Source: CAYUAI01 sp964442745 (GTDB lineage: Bacteria > Pseudomonadota > Gammaproteobacteria > S012-40). Taken from it: a stretch of DNA of 56,516 nt. The stretch is from assembly GCA_964442745.1 (NCBI GenBank), contig CAYUAI010000019.1, positions 1 through 56,516 on the forward strand, in the 5' to 3' direction. The notes below the pieces were generated by a model. That model ran no database searches, was not told the DNA's origin, and was given only the letters and a program-made list of their open reading frames with translations. This document shows, one piece after another, positions 1-8,334 of this stretch. Both the position numbers and the translations under genes were made by a program. Each line of letters starts with the position of its first letter. Position 1 is the first letter of the stretch.

Positions 1-1
1 T

Positions 2-772
2 AATTTCTCCTTATTTATTGGAGAAATTGGTCTAGACAATGGGGTCCACTATAACTTGAATAGAAAGCTCAAAGGCAAGCTCAAGTTGACCATTAATCCG
101 GAGTCTGATCGCAAGCCAGTCGTTGAGTTTCTGATGCAGTGCCGTTTGGATGGGGTAGGAGAAAAGCGTCTTGCATGGATAAACGATCAAGATGCGTTTT
201 CCCCAGTCAAACTGGCGGAACTCATCCACTCAGGAACGGACGCATTGACTCGCACTGGATGGGGTATCACGCCAACTGTCGCAAATGCACTGGTTAAGTT
301 AACGAACCCCCAGGTTCTACAGCTAGAGGAGCTAGAACTGCCCGATATCATTCGCATCGAGTTGAATGTTGCGCATGAGGGCGCAGAGAATTTTCGGTTA
401 CTAGGCAAGCTCTCAACCGGCCAGCAGTGCACCGCTATTTTGCACCTTTTATTATTGCAAAACAGAGACCCTCTCATTATGGATCAACCAGAAGACAATC
501 TGGACAATGCCTTTATCGCCGACCGAATTGTGGTCGAGTTACGCTCAGCAAAAATAGCCCGTCAATTTATCTTCGCGACACATAATGCCAATATCCCTGT
601 CTTTGGTGATGCCGAGTGGATTGGGGTTTTTGAGGCACATGAAGGACAGTCTTTCATGCCAGCAGAATCACAAGGTGCGATTGATGTACCGCAGGTTAGA
701 GATAACGCCGCCAACATACTTGAAGGGGGTAAAACCGCTTTCAACCAGCGCAAAACAAAGTATGGATTTTAA
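2..772 (+). CDS. C-terminal part of a TrlF-like AAA/ABC-type ATPase (5' partial)
   Basis: The reading frame is open to the left window edge, so the gene starts outside; only the last 256 codons are visible. The visible part ends with a typical ABC/SMC-type ATPase half: a signature-like LSTGQQ at about visible residue 136-142, a Walker B with D-loop (PLIMDQPEDNLD, about 157-168) and a switch histidine in FATHNANIP (about 190-198). The ending ILEGGKTAFNQRKTKYGF resembles the C-terminus I associate with TrlF-type proteins (N-terminal PHP domain plus ATPase), but the N-terminal half that would prove this is not in the window. The gene lies 27 bp upstream of an AlbA_2-type gene in the same direction, so the two were probably one operon. 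A DNA-repair or defence role is inference. An alternative is another RecN/SMC-like ATPase. Confidence 0.7.
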   Translation, partial: NFSLFIGEIGLDNGVHYNLNRKLKGKLKLTINPESDRKPVVEFLMQCRLDGVGEKRLAWINDQDAFSPVKLAELIHSGTDALTRTGWGITPTVANALVKLTNPQVLQLEELELPDIIRIELNVAHEGAENFRLLGKLSTGQQCTAILHLLLLQNRDPLIMDQPEDNLDNAFIADRIVVELRSAKIARQFIFATHNANIPVFGDAEWIGVFEAHEGQSFMPAESQGAIDVPQVRDNAANILEGGKTAFNQRKTKYGF

Positions 773-799
773 GCTCTTCATGAAATTTCTGGGTAAATC

Positions 800-2026
800 A
801 TGCTGAAAACTGAATTATTAGAACTTGTTGCAAACGGTGAAAACTCCGGCACGGAGTTCAAGAGAGATGACATCCGCCCAGAGCAATTGGCGAAAGAAAT
901 TGTTGCCATGGCCAACTTTCAGGGTGGCCGTGTTCTATTGGGGGTGGAAGATGACGGAACCCTCTCCGGCATTCAGCGAAACAATCTGGAAGAGTGGGCG
1001 ATGAATGTTATTCAAGATAAAATTCATCCGCTGATTCTGCCGTTCTATGAAGAAATCAAATTTGACGACAACAAAACTGTTGCAATTATTACCTTCCCTC
1101 AAGGGATATCTAAACCTTATGTGGTGAGAGAAGGTGGTGCGGAAAAAATCTATATCCGCGTCGGCTCAACATCACGGCTGGCCACACGCGAGCAACAAAT
1201 TCGGCTGTTTGAATTAGGCGGCATGTTACATACAGAAGTCATGCCAGTGCCTCGAACGGACATAAACTGTCTTGACAAAGCACGATTGAAAAACTACTTT
1301 AAGGATATTCTTGCAGACCCTGATGTCCCTCAAACACCCTCAGAATGGGAGTCGAGACTTTTGGGTTTAGATTTCTTGTCAGAGGCAGGAGATAATGTTT
1401 GCTGTTCGATTGCAGGATTGCTTTTATTTGGAAAAAATCCGCGTCGTTATTTAAAACAATCTGGCTTGCGAGTTTTTGCTTTTGGTGGCGAAGACAAAGA
1501 ATATCAGGCGCTCTTGGATGAGGTTCTTGATGGCCCGTTGGTGGGGCGCTGGGACGTTACCGATTCCGGGAAAAATCTGATTGATGGTGGAATCATCGAA
1601 CGATTCATTGAACAAATTACGCCTTTTGTTTCCGAATAAGCCGCTAAAATTGATGAACATTTTAGAAGGGAAACCCAGTGGTATTACCCTATTGATGCAG
1701 TGCGAGAAGTTTTGGTCAATGCACTGGCCCATCGTGACTGGACACGATTTGTTGATATAGAGATCGGCATCTACTCGGACAAACTCGAAGTCATCAGCCC
1801 AGGTGCGTTGCCAAACTCTATGTCCATTGAGAAAATGATTGCCGGGCAGCGTTCACCCAGAAACGCCATCATCATGGAAGTGCTACGTGATTATGGTTAT
1901 GTAGATGCCTGGGGGATGGGGATTAGAACCAAAGTTATCCCTTTAATGAAACGCATGAACCGAGTTGAACAGCTGTTTGAAGCAACTGAGGACTACGTGA
2001 AAACGGTATTGTTTAGAGGGCGATAG
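800..2026 (+). pseudogene. AlbA_2 / HATPase_c_4 type ATP-binding protein gene broken by one in-frame stop
   Basis: From ATG 800 the frame runs 279 codons to a TAA at 1637-1639. It then stays open in the same frame to a TAG at 2024-2026, giving about 408 codons in all. The first part has the AlbA_2 (Schlafen-like, divergent AAA-4) pattern GTEFKRD...GGRVLLGVEDDGT...IYIRVGSTSRLAT in residues 15-135. The part after the stop has the HATPase_c_4 pattern REVLVNALAHRDW...YSDKLEVISPGALP...RNAIIMEVLRDYGYVDAWGMGI. Neither half is shifted; only the stop separates them. One C-to-T change in a CAA codon would explain it. A sequencing error or readthrough is possible. The gene follows the TrlF-like gene by 27 bp. 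Members of this family are often called transcriptional regulators or RecG-like, but their true role is unknown. Confidence 0.75.
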
Positions 2027-2046
2027 CGTTCATTGAATTACCCAAC

Positions 2047-2319
2047 TTAAAGCTCATCCTCTTCGATTCTGTCGATAATTGGACACCCTTCCTCGCTGGC
2101 ACTGCGAAGCTGTTGTCTGGATGGCAAAGCGGTGAACAGCAGCGCTTCGCCTATAGAGATAGAGGGCGTAGCCAGCATACCGAAGGCGTGATCGATTTCT
2201 TCGATCACATTAACTTCACGTCAGGTAATATGTTCTTTAAGCCGCTGCTCAACCATCCGGCTGGCACGTTGACAGTTGCTGTAAATCGTTGAGGTAAGCA
2301 CTTCGATATTAACACGCAT
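2047..2319 (-). pseudogene. Remnant of a small thioredoxin/glutaredoxin-like protein (in-frame TGA)
   Basis: The minus strand from ATG 2319 gives a 90-codon frame with a single in-frame TGA at 2221-2223 (codon 33). The start MRVNIEVLTSTIYSNC followed by an amphipathic helix looks like the first beta-alpha unit of a thioredoxin fold. After the stop, a FGMLATPSISIGE stretch gives the cis-proline (TP) strand, and LLFTALPSRQQL gives the last strand and helix. The usual CxxC redox motif is reduced to SNCQRA, so redox activity is doubtful even without the stop. The ATG lies inside the 3' end of the NHL fragment, so the two genes were translationally coupled. I read it as a decayed gene; the stop could be a CGA-to-TGA transition. 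Confidence 0.55.
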
Positions 2320-2566
2320 TTTGCTCACCGGGTTGCCACTTCTGTATCTGGTGGTTGGCACAGTTAGCCACGAACACTGTGCCATCATCCGCAACCGCTA
2401 TGGCAATTGCTGTGTGGGTAGCGTTCTGGGTGGGGATGCCAAATGCATTAAGAAACTCACCTTTGGGTGTGAACTTTTGCACTCTGTCGTTATAAAAGTC
2501 TGCCATAAAGAGGTTACCTTGTGGGCCGACGCTAATGCCGGTTACGTTACGGTGGCAACCCAGCCG
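2309..2566 (-). pseudogene. Fragment of an NHL-repeat (six-bladed beta-propeller) protein
   Basis: The frame is open on the minus strand from 2566 to a TAA at 2309-2311. It encodes about two NHL blades: GISVGPQGNLFMADFYNDRVQKFTPKGEF and AIAVADDGTVFVANCANHQIQKW. An in-frame TAA at 2567-2569 blocks extension upstream. A neighbouring frame just upstream reads IFGSFNGWVATVT, which looks like the end of the preceding blade, so a frameshift near 2545-2565 is likely. A whole NHL protein needs five or six blades, and nothing upstream supplies them, so this is a 3' remnant. It overlaps the thioredoxin-like remnant by 11 bases. Confidence 0.6.
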
Positions 2567-2976
2567 TTAAACGAACCAAAAATATTTATCGCTAGGGGGC
2601 TGTTCCATTTATGGGACAAGTCACCTAACTTCGCTTAGGTTATCGGCATAATTTCCCAGACAGCGATGTGAGTGTTGCGAGTTTGGGTTTGGGGTGGGCG
2701 TTTTGGCGCGCCCACTTAGGTTTGGCGGTGGCGGGCAATGCGAATGAAATTTCGGCGGCAGCCCAGTTAAATCTGGCCTATTAGAAAAAATAGACTCCGT
2801 CTTGCCATGAATTGAATGTTGAACACTTGTGTGCAAAATTTTGTCTATAATATATGCAATATCATCTCAAAGTAGACATTGAAATCGATTATTCATTGCC
2901 CAATTAAGTATTTAGATGCTTGGGTCGACATAATGACATGTCATTTTACTCTCTGTTTTTAATTCAACGACTCATC
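2567..2976. other. Non-coding stretch before the arginase gene
   Basis: No convincing gene. It holds two simple inverted repeats: ACCTAA/TTAGGT at 2623-2640 (loop CTTCGC) and GTGGGCG/CGCCCAC at 2694-2715 (8-nt loop). Neither is followed by a T tract. A TATAAT at 2846-2851 could be a -10 box for the arginase operon, but no -35 box at normal spacing is visible. Confidence 0.5.
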
Positions 2977-3852
2977 ATGCAAAAACCATTGAATTTGTTC
3001 GGTGTCGCTTCTTGTTGCGGAGCACAAGATACGCGTTGTTCCTTAGCGCCTGATCATTTAAAAAGTATGGATCTAGAGACGTGTTTAAGTAATGAGCAGG
3101 TCGATACCCATTGGCAAAAAATCATTCGTCCCATCGCCAATGCTAATGGGACTGCATTAAATACGGTCGCTCAAGTATGTCAGGAATTAGCTCGTGAGGT
3201 GAGCCATAGTGTGCGCCACCAACAACCCTTTGTGGTCTTTGGTGGCGATCACTCCACGGCCATTGGCACTTGGAGTGGTGTGGCTAAGGCGTTGGGTAAA
3301 ACACAGACCTTGGGTTTGATATGGATCGATGCACATATGGATAGCCACTTGCCTGAAACTAGCCCTAGCGGCGCATTGCACGGTATGCCGTTAGCTTGTT
3401 TACTTGGGCATGGGGAGTCTGCGTTAACCCAGATGGTCTCTCCGACGATAGCGTTATTACCTAAAAATGTTTGCTTGATTGGTATTCGCAGCTTTGAAAA
3501 TGCTGAAGTTGTATTATTGCAATTATTAGGCGTGCGTATTTTTTATATGGACGAAATACGTCGGAAAGGTCTAACGGCTGTGATGCAACAAGCGATTGCC
3601 CTTGTGACAAAAACAACGGATAAGGTGGGCATTACCATTGATCTTGATGCGATTGATCCTAACGATGCGCCGGGGGTCGGTTCGCCTGCTGCCGATGGCA
3701 TTGGTGGACAAGCGCTTTTACAGGCTTTAACTTTGTTGAAGCATCATCCTAAATTAGTTGGTGCCGAGATTGCGGAGTTAAATCCGGAATTAGACCAGAA
3801 TAATAAAACGGCCGATTTAGCGATAAAATTGGTCGAGTCTTTGTTTTTATGA
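2977..3852 (+). CDS. rocF: Arginase
   Basis: Hydrolyses arginine to ornithine and urea with a binuclear manganese centre in the cytosol. The 291-residue protein shows the family motifs in order: GGDHS (89-93), DAHMD followed by HGMP (118-138), and DLDAIDPNDAPGVGSP further on, which supply the metal-binding His and Asp residues. The length fits arginase (about 290-310). The start is uncertain: ATG 2977 begins just before the first beta strand (LNLFGVA), ATG 2938 and TTG 2920 lie in frame upstream, and none has a clear ribosome site. The stop overlaps the next frame, and the following ornithine aminotransferase uses its product, which supports arginase over agmatinase or formimidoglutamase. Together they make an arginine-to-glutamate-semialdehyde route. 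Confidence 0.88.
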   Translation: MQKPLNLFGVASCCGAQDTRCSLAPDHLKSMDLETCLSNEQVDTHWQKIIRPIANANGTALNTVAQVCQELAREVSHSVRHQQPFVVFGGDHSTAIGTWSGVAKALGKTQTLGLIWIDAHMDSHLPETSPSGALHGMPLACLLGHGESALTQMVSPTIALLPKNVCLIGIRSFENAEVVLLQLLGVRIFYMDEIRRKGLTAVMQQAIALVTKTTDKVGITIDLDAIDPNDAPGVGSPAADGIGGQALLQALTLLKHHPKLVGAEIAELNPELDQNNKTADLAIKLVESLFL

Positions 3853-3866
3853 AAGCTGAGGTATAT

Positions 3867-5066
3867 ATGGATTCAATGATATCGATAGAACAACAATATT
3901 GCGCACATAACTATCATCCGCTGCCCGTGGTATTGGTCAAAGGGCGGGGGGTTTATGTTTGGGATAATCAAGGCAAACGTTACATTGATATGATGAGTGC
4001 GTATTCTGCCGTCAGTCATGGTCATTTACATCCCCGTCTCGTCAACGCATTACGCACCCAAACGGAAAAATTAGCGATTGTTTCTCGTGCTTTTTATACC
4101 GATCAATTAGCCCCTTTTTTACAAAAAGCCTGCGGCATGACAGGTTTTGAAAAAGCGCTTCCTATGAATACGGGCGCAGAAGCGGTGGAAACCGCTATCA
4201 AGGCGGCCCGCAAATGGGCTTACAATAAAAAACAAGTGCCTGAGAATCTTGCGGAAATTATCGTGTGTGATGGTAATTTTCATGGCCGTACTATCGCCAT
4301 TGTGAGCATGTCTTCTGAATTACAGTACCGGCAAGGATTTGGGCCATTGGTCCCAGGTTTTAAGCGGATTCCTTTTGGCGATAGTCAAGCCTTGGCCGAG
4401 GCCATTACGCCAAATACGGCGGCGTTTTTGGTAGAACCCATTCAAGGTGAGGGTGGCATTGTTGTCCCTCCTGCGGGTTATCTAGCGGAGTGTGCCAAGC
4501 TATGCCGACAGCACAATGTGCTATTAATTTGTGATGAAATACAAACGGGCTTAGGTCGTACAGGTCAATTGTTGGCCTGCCAACATGAATCGGTGAAACC
4601 GGATGGTTTGCTGTTAGGCAAAGCTTTGGGGGGCGGATTAATTCCCGTGTCTTTATTCTTGTCGTCAGAGGCGGTGATGGATGTTTTTACACCGGGTGAT
4701 CATGGCAGTACTTTTGGTGGTTATCCATTGGCGGCGGCGGTGGCTTTGGAAGCATTATCTGTTTTGGAAGATGAAAATTTGATCGCTAATGCCGCTACCT
4801 TGGGAAGTTATTTCATGGCGGGTTTAAAGGCCATTGATAGCCCCTTGGTGACGGATGTGCGCGGTCAAGGCTTATTAATTGGGATGGAGATTGATGCCAA
4901 ACGAGGTTGTGCTCGCAAGGTTTGTGAACAGTTAATGGCAGCGGGCCTTTTAAGTAAAGAAACCCATGAGACGGTGGTTCGTTTTGCCCCGCCATTAGTG
5001 ATTACCCAAGCGCAGATTGACACGGCATTAGCGATTATTTCTAATGCTTTACAGACGCTGGGTTGA
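3867..5066 (+). CDS. rocD: Ornithine--oxo-acid aminotransferase
   Basis: PLP enzyme that moves the delta-amino group of ornithine to 2-oxoglutarate, giving glutamate semialdehyde (precursor of proline and glutamate). At 399 residues it is a typical class III aminotransferase: GRGVYVWDNQGKRYIDMMSAYSAVSHGH near the N-terminus, MNTGAEAVETAIKAARKW, CDGNFHGRT, the Asp-bearing CDEIQTGLGRTG, and the PLP lysine in LLGKALGGG. The AYSAV...GH segment is typical of ornithine rather than acetylornithine aminotransferases. I chose ATG 3867 because a TGAGG ribosome site lies 5 bases upstream; an in-frame ATG at 3849 overlaps the arginase stop. Coupled to arginase as a two-gene operon. Confidence 0.9.
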   Translation: MDSMISIEQQYCAHNYHPLPVVLVKGRGVYVWDNQGKRYIDMMSAYSAVSHGHLHPRLVNALRTQTEKLAIVSRAFYTDQLAPFLQKACGMTGFEKALPMNTGAEAVETAIKAARKWAYNKKQVPENLAEIIVCDGNFHGRTIAIVSMSSELQYRQGFGPLVPGFKRIPFGDSQALAEAITPNTAAFLVEPIQGEGGIVVPPAGYLAECAKLCRQHNVLLICDEIQTGLGRTGQLLACQHESVKPDGLLLGKALGGGLIPVSLFLSSEAVMDVFTPGDHGSTFGGYPLAAAVALEALSVLEDENLIANAATLGSYFMAGLKAIDSPLVTDVRGQGLLIGMEIDAKRGCARKVCEQLMAAGLLSKETHETVVRFAPPLVITQAQIDTALAIISNALQTLG

Positions 5067-5448
5067 GTCGTATACTGATTTGCAAGTTGGTTTTGATGGT
5101 ATTGTACTACGTGTGTCTGCCGTTAGAAGCATCCAGCGTTTATTAAGCCGTGGTTTTTGTTAAACTCTTTTCGCAGATTTGGTATTGATGACGTAGTCGT
5201 TGTGTCTGTGTAATAACAACTAAAATAATTGTTTTTTTTCCTCGCTTTAATGTTACTGTATGATTTGGGTTAGCGAGCCCCGATTGGTAATGCAATCAGA
5301 GCGGTTTGTCGCTTTGTTTGCTTCGATTCGGTTGGTATAACTGACGGCAATGTTTCAGTATTTTTTCTTGTAAATTAAAAGATGGCTTTCAGTTAGTTAT
5401 AATAGTTTTTTGTAACAGTTGATTGATTGGACCACAAGGAGGTTCTAA
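5067..5448. other. Intergenic region upstream of the EF-hand gene
   Basis: AT-rich, with no gene seen. A TATAAT at 5398-5403, about 45 bases before the EF-hand start, is a plausible -10 box, but its -35 is weak. No clear terminator follows rocD. Confidence 0.4.
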
Positions 5449-5724
5449 ATGTTAAAAGCGACAAAAATGATCGTTGGAGTTTTTGGTATCAGTTTCATTG
5501 CAAGTGCAGCTTTTGCTGGAGATGCGCATTCGACGAGTGCATTTGAAATGATTGACAAGGATGGTGATGGAGCGATTTCAATGCAGGAGGCAGAAACGAA
5601 CCAAGGATTAAGTGAAAGCTGGAAAACCTTGGACAAAGATGAAAATGGCAATCTGGATGTCTCAGAATTTAGCGCATTTGAAGAAACAGCAGCCGAGCCT
5701 GCCCCGGTTGTAGCACCTAACTAA
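5449..5724 (+). CDS. Small exported EF-hand calcium-binding protein
   Basis: 91 residues, with a Sec signal peptide (about 1-23, ending SAAFA before GD). Two canonical 12-residue EF-hand loops follow: DKDGDGAISMQE (36-47) and DKDENGNLDVSE (62-73), with acidic residues at positions 1, 3, 5 and 12 or their accepted substitutes. The tail is rich in Pro, Ala and Glu. The mature protein is therefore a periplasmic or secreted paired EF-hand domain that should bind calcium. A strong AAGGAGG ribosome site precedes the ATG. It stands alone between rocD and the convergent ycjF. Its role (buffer, sensor or partner protein) cannot be read from the sequence. Confidence 0.85.
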   Translation: MLKATKMIVGVFGISFIASAAFAGDAHSTSAFEMIDKDGDGAISMQEAETNQGLSESWKTLDKDENGNLDVSEFSAFEETAAEPAPVVAPN

Positions 5725-5759
5725 TTCACAATATTGTGTTAAATTTAGTTTGATATTAT

Positions 5760-5818
5760 GCCCGTTACGCACATGACCTAAACTTTTTTAGTACTTAGGT
5801 GGCTTGGACGTAACGGGC
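5760..5818. terminator. Nested inverted repeat between convergent genes (probable bidirectional terminator)
   Basis: GCCCGTTACG at 5760-5769 is matched exactly by CGTAACGGGC at 5809-5818. Inside this 10-bp outer stem lies a second stem, ACCTAA (5776-5781) with TTAGGT (5795-5800), around a T-rich loop. It fills the gap between the convergent EF-hand gene and ycjF, where a shared terminator is expected. No long T tract follows on either side. Confidence 0.6.
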
Positions 5819-5824
5819 TAATGT

Positions 5825-6919
5825 TTATTTCTTTCTTTTGAAAAAAGGTTCGTTACGTTGCATGATATGGTCACGGATGTCTTTAAGGCGTGGCTTATTG
5901 TCGCTTGTAAAAGGAATGGGCCGTGACAACCCCATCACCAGTAAACCTAGCTTTGCCGTGAGCAGACCATTGATTATTCCTTGTCCTGCACGCACTGAAA
6001 CGGCTGAAGCGAGTTGCCCCCCTAAGGCTTCGATTGCGCCATCGCTGGCAAATTCGCTGGCACCGGCGATGGCAATGTAACTCACGGCCTGGCGTGCAAA
6101 TACTAGGCTGCCAAAGAACCCAGGTCGTCCGCCATAGCTTTGGGCAATTTCATTAATCATTCGGCCATTGCGCCAAAGCATAATCACCGTGTCTAATAAA
6201 ACAAACGGGCTAATCGCTGTCAAAATGGATGCATTCACCGAATGTTTTGTGACGATAGCAAAGGCTTGTTTGTCTTTGGTTTGCAGCACCATACGGGAAT
6301 ACAGATCTAACATTTCCTGGCTACTGTGAGAGTCCACATAAGAAGACTGAAAGCGCTCAAGGTTAGCTTTATCCGTTGCTGTGGTGATCGACAGTTTACT
6401 GATCTTCCCCACGAGTTTTTGACCGGAAAAAAAGTCACTGCTCGTTTGTGCTGCTAGACAGGCTTGTTGCAAACTGGCCACATTTTTGACTTTTTTATAC
6501 TCGTGAAACTCTCTGTATAGCAGGGAGCTCGCTGTGACCACTAATATTGCGAATAAGATCACAAAGCCAGCACCGATGATAAAGCTTTGTGTGAATTGAT
6601 CCTGTAAAAACCGGTAGGTGTCAAGCACGACAATCGCTGCAATGAAAATCAGCAACGATGAAATAAACCACTTCAAATTTTTGCGCTTTGACTGCGTCGG
6701 TGACCATAAAATTGAATCGATAGCGTGATCGGTGGTTTTTTCTGGTTTTTTCTCGGCGGATAAGAGTTGGGAAAATTCGGGCTGTGATGCCTCTGCAATT
6801 ACGCCGGGTTTAATGAGTACGGGGGTCGGTTTGGTTGCTTTTTGAGTGATTATTGGTTGGCTATCAAGTACGTCATCCAGTGAAAACTCTAATGGAGGTA
6901 ACCATTCTTTATTGTTCAT
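5825..6919 (-). CDS. ycjF: YcjF family inner-membrane protein (DUF697)
   Basis: 364 residues. The cytoplasmic N-terminal ~80 residues are variable and proline-rich. Two transmembrane helices follow (about 82-100 and 112-134), then a DUF697/TIGR01620-type C-terminal domain with hydrophobic segments (SILTAISPFVLLDTVIMLWRN and GSLVFARQAVSYIAIAGAS regions). It is co-transcribed with ycjX: its ATG overlaps the ycjX stop as ATGA. The ycjX-ycjF pair belongs to the heat-shock (sigma-32) regulon in E. coli and is linked to envelope stress there, but its biochemical role is not established. Confidence 0.88.
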   Translation of the reverse strand: MNNKEWLPPLEFSLDDVLDSQPIITQKATKPTPVLIKPGVIAEASQPEFSQLLSAEKKPEKTTDHAIDSILWSPTQSKRKNLKWFISSLLIFIAAIVVLDTYRFLQDQFTQSFIIGAGFVILFAILVVTASSLLYREFHEYKKVKNVASLQQACLAAQTSSDFFSGQKLVGKISKLSITTATDKANLERFQSSYVDSHSSQEMLDLYSRMVLQTKDKQAFAIVTKHSVNASILTAISPFVLLDTVIMLWRNGRMINEIAQSYGGRPGFFGSLVFARQAVSYIAIAGASEFASDGAIEALGGQLASAVSVRAGQGIINGLLTAKLGLLVMGLSRPIPFTSDNKPRLKDIRDHIMQRNEPFFKRKK

Positions 6920-8334
6920 TGCATTTTATCTCCAATAAGAAACTCTAAGGCCTGATCCAAACGAATATGGGGCATTGAGTTACGTTCTAAGTCAGGTAAC
7001 ACCGGCGGTAAAAATTCCTGGAAGTTAAAACGATCATTGTTCCAGTCTTCCGGTGTTGGTAAATATTCAGGTATCTCTCCTGGGAATAATATTTTCTCCT
7101 GGTCGGCCCCTTTGGGTTTCCCTTTGACACAGGACAATTTTTGACCGTGATAATCGGTCACGACCGTTTCGGTGCATTTAATGGATGATAGGCTGGTTAT
7201 TTCGTATTGTACACCTTGAAATCCGATGTCTCTGGCCGCATCCATGACCATGCGTTCAAAAAGAATTTTGAGGTTGTGATGCTGGTTTGAAGCCACATGA
7301 TCGGCTTTCGTGGCCGCAAACAGTACTTTGTCGATCCGGTTGTCAAATAACCGTTGAAATAAGCTTGAGCGTCCATAATGAAAGCTCTGCAAGACGCCTG
7401 TCAGGGATTGCTGCATGTCCACGAAGGTTTCATAGCTAGTATTCAGTGTTTTGAGTAAATCGGCTAATACGATTTGACGATCAAAATGTGAGAATTGTTC
7501 ATCATAAAATTTTTTAACGACCTTTTGTTTATAGGTTTCAAAACGCGTTTCCATTTCGGTGAACAATTTTACATTCATTTGCGCTGGGTTGTGTACAGAA
7601 TTAAGTGCATACGGACAAAAATGTAGCAACGGACTGTTTTTTAATTCACCCGGCATAATAAATCGACCCGGTTGAAGGAAACTCAAATGATAGCGGGGAT
7701 CACGACAACGTTGTAAAAAATCACTATACAAGGTGGCAGCTTGGGTGATCTCTTGGTTAGATACGTTATTTTTGTGTTCAAGGTTTGTCAAATAATGGAG
7801 CCAGTCTTTCGCTAGCGTATCACGAGGTTTGTTTTGGCATAATTCTAAAGTCTGTGCTGACCACTGTTGGTAAGACATGCCTAATAAGGGCAGGTCTAGT
7901 AACCATTCTCCAGGATAATCAACAATGTCTAAATTCAAGGTACTCATGGTCGATAGGCGTTTTCGCAAAAAACCGCCGGGCCGATAGCGAAGAACCACTC
8001 GTATTTCTCGTAGGCGATCCGTGGGTTCAGGCCAGGTGGGTTTCGTGCCGTAGATCGAGTCAATGAAACGTTGATAAGGGAAGGGTTCATGCTCTTGATC
8101 AGGATGTTTATCTAAGCGTGCTCCGATGAAACGATTATCGCTGACCACACTAAAAAAAGGTAAGTTTTGACCTCGTAATAGTTGATTAATCAGTGAGCTG
8201 ATAAAAACAGTTTTTCCTCCCTGGCTTAATCCGGTCACGGCAAGTCTGATCGATCGGTCAAAAAGGCGATCAGAAAAATCGCCCACGGCAGAGCCAAGTT
8301 TTCCAATGGCAGGAATAGATTTAGTATCGAACAA
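6916..8334 (-). CDS. ycjX: YcjX family P-loop NTPase (DUF463)
   Basis: 472 residues, close to the E. coli length. The Walker A motif GLSQGGKT lies at 35-42, preceded by the strand IRLAVT. LDIVDYPGEWLLDLPLL carries the Walker B-like DYPGEW signature of YcjX proteins, and KVLFAATKADHV gives an NKxD-like guanine-specificity position (TKAD). The start is a TTG with a GAGG ribosome site about 8 bases upstream; this gives the short N-terminal helix normal for the family. It is the first gene of the ycjX-ycjF operon. It is thought to act as a stress-induced GTPase-like partner of the membrane protein YcjF. Confidence 0.9.
   Translation of the reverse strand: MFDTKSIPAIGKLGSAVGDFSDRLFDRSIRLAVTGLSQGGKTVFISSLINQLLRGQNLPFFSVVSDNRFIGARLDKHPDQEHEPFPYQRFIDSIYGTKPTWPEPTDRLREIRVVLRYRPGGFLRKRLSTMSTLNLDIVDYPGEWLLDLPLLGMSYQQWSAQTLELCQNKPRDTLAKDWLHYLTNLEHKNNVSNQEITQAATLYSDFLQRCRDPRYHLSFLQPGRFIMPGELKNSPLLHFCPYALNSVHNPAQMNVKLFTEMETRFETYKQKVVKKFYDEQFSHFDRQIVLADLLKTLNTSYETFVDMQQSLTGVLQSFHYGRSSLFQRLFDNRIDKVLFAATKADHVASNQHHNLKILFERMVMDAARDIGFQGVQYEITSLSSIKCTETVVTDYHGQKLSCVKGKPKGADQEKILFPGEIPEYLPTPEDWNNDRFNFQEFLPPVLPDLERNSMPHIRLDQALEFLIGDKMQ

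Noticed and set aside
2221..2223. TGA in the thioredoxin-like frame as selenocysteine
   Set aside because: The codon is not at the redox-active position and no SECIS-like hairpin stands next to it; TGA ends many other genes here.
2819..2851. TTGAAC ... TATAAT as arginase promoter
   Set aside because: The spacer is 21 bases, too long for a normal sigma-70 promoter; only the -10 is kept as a remark.
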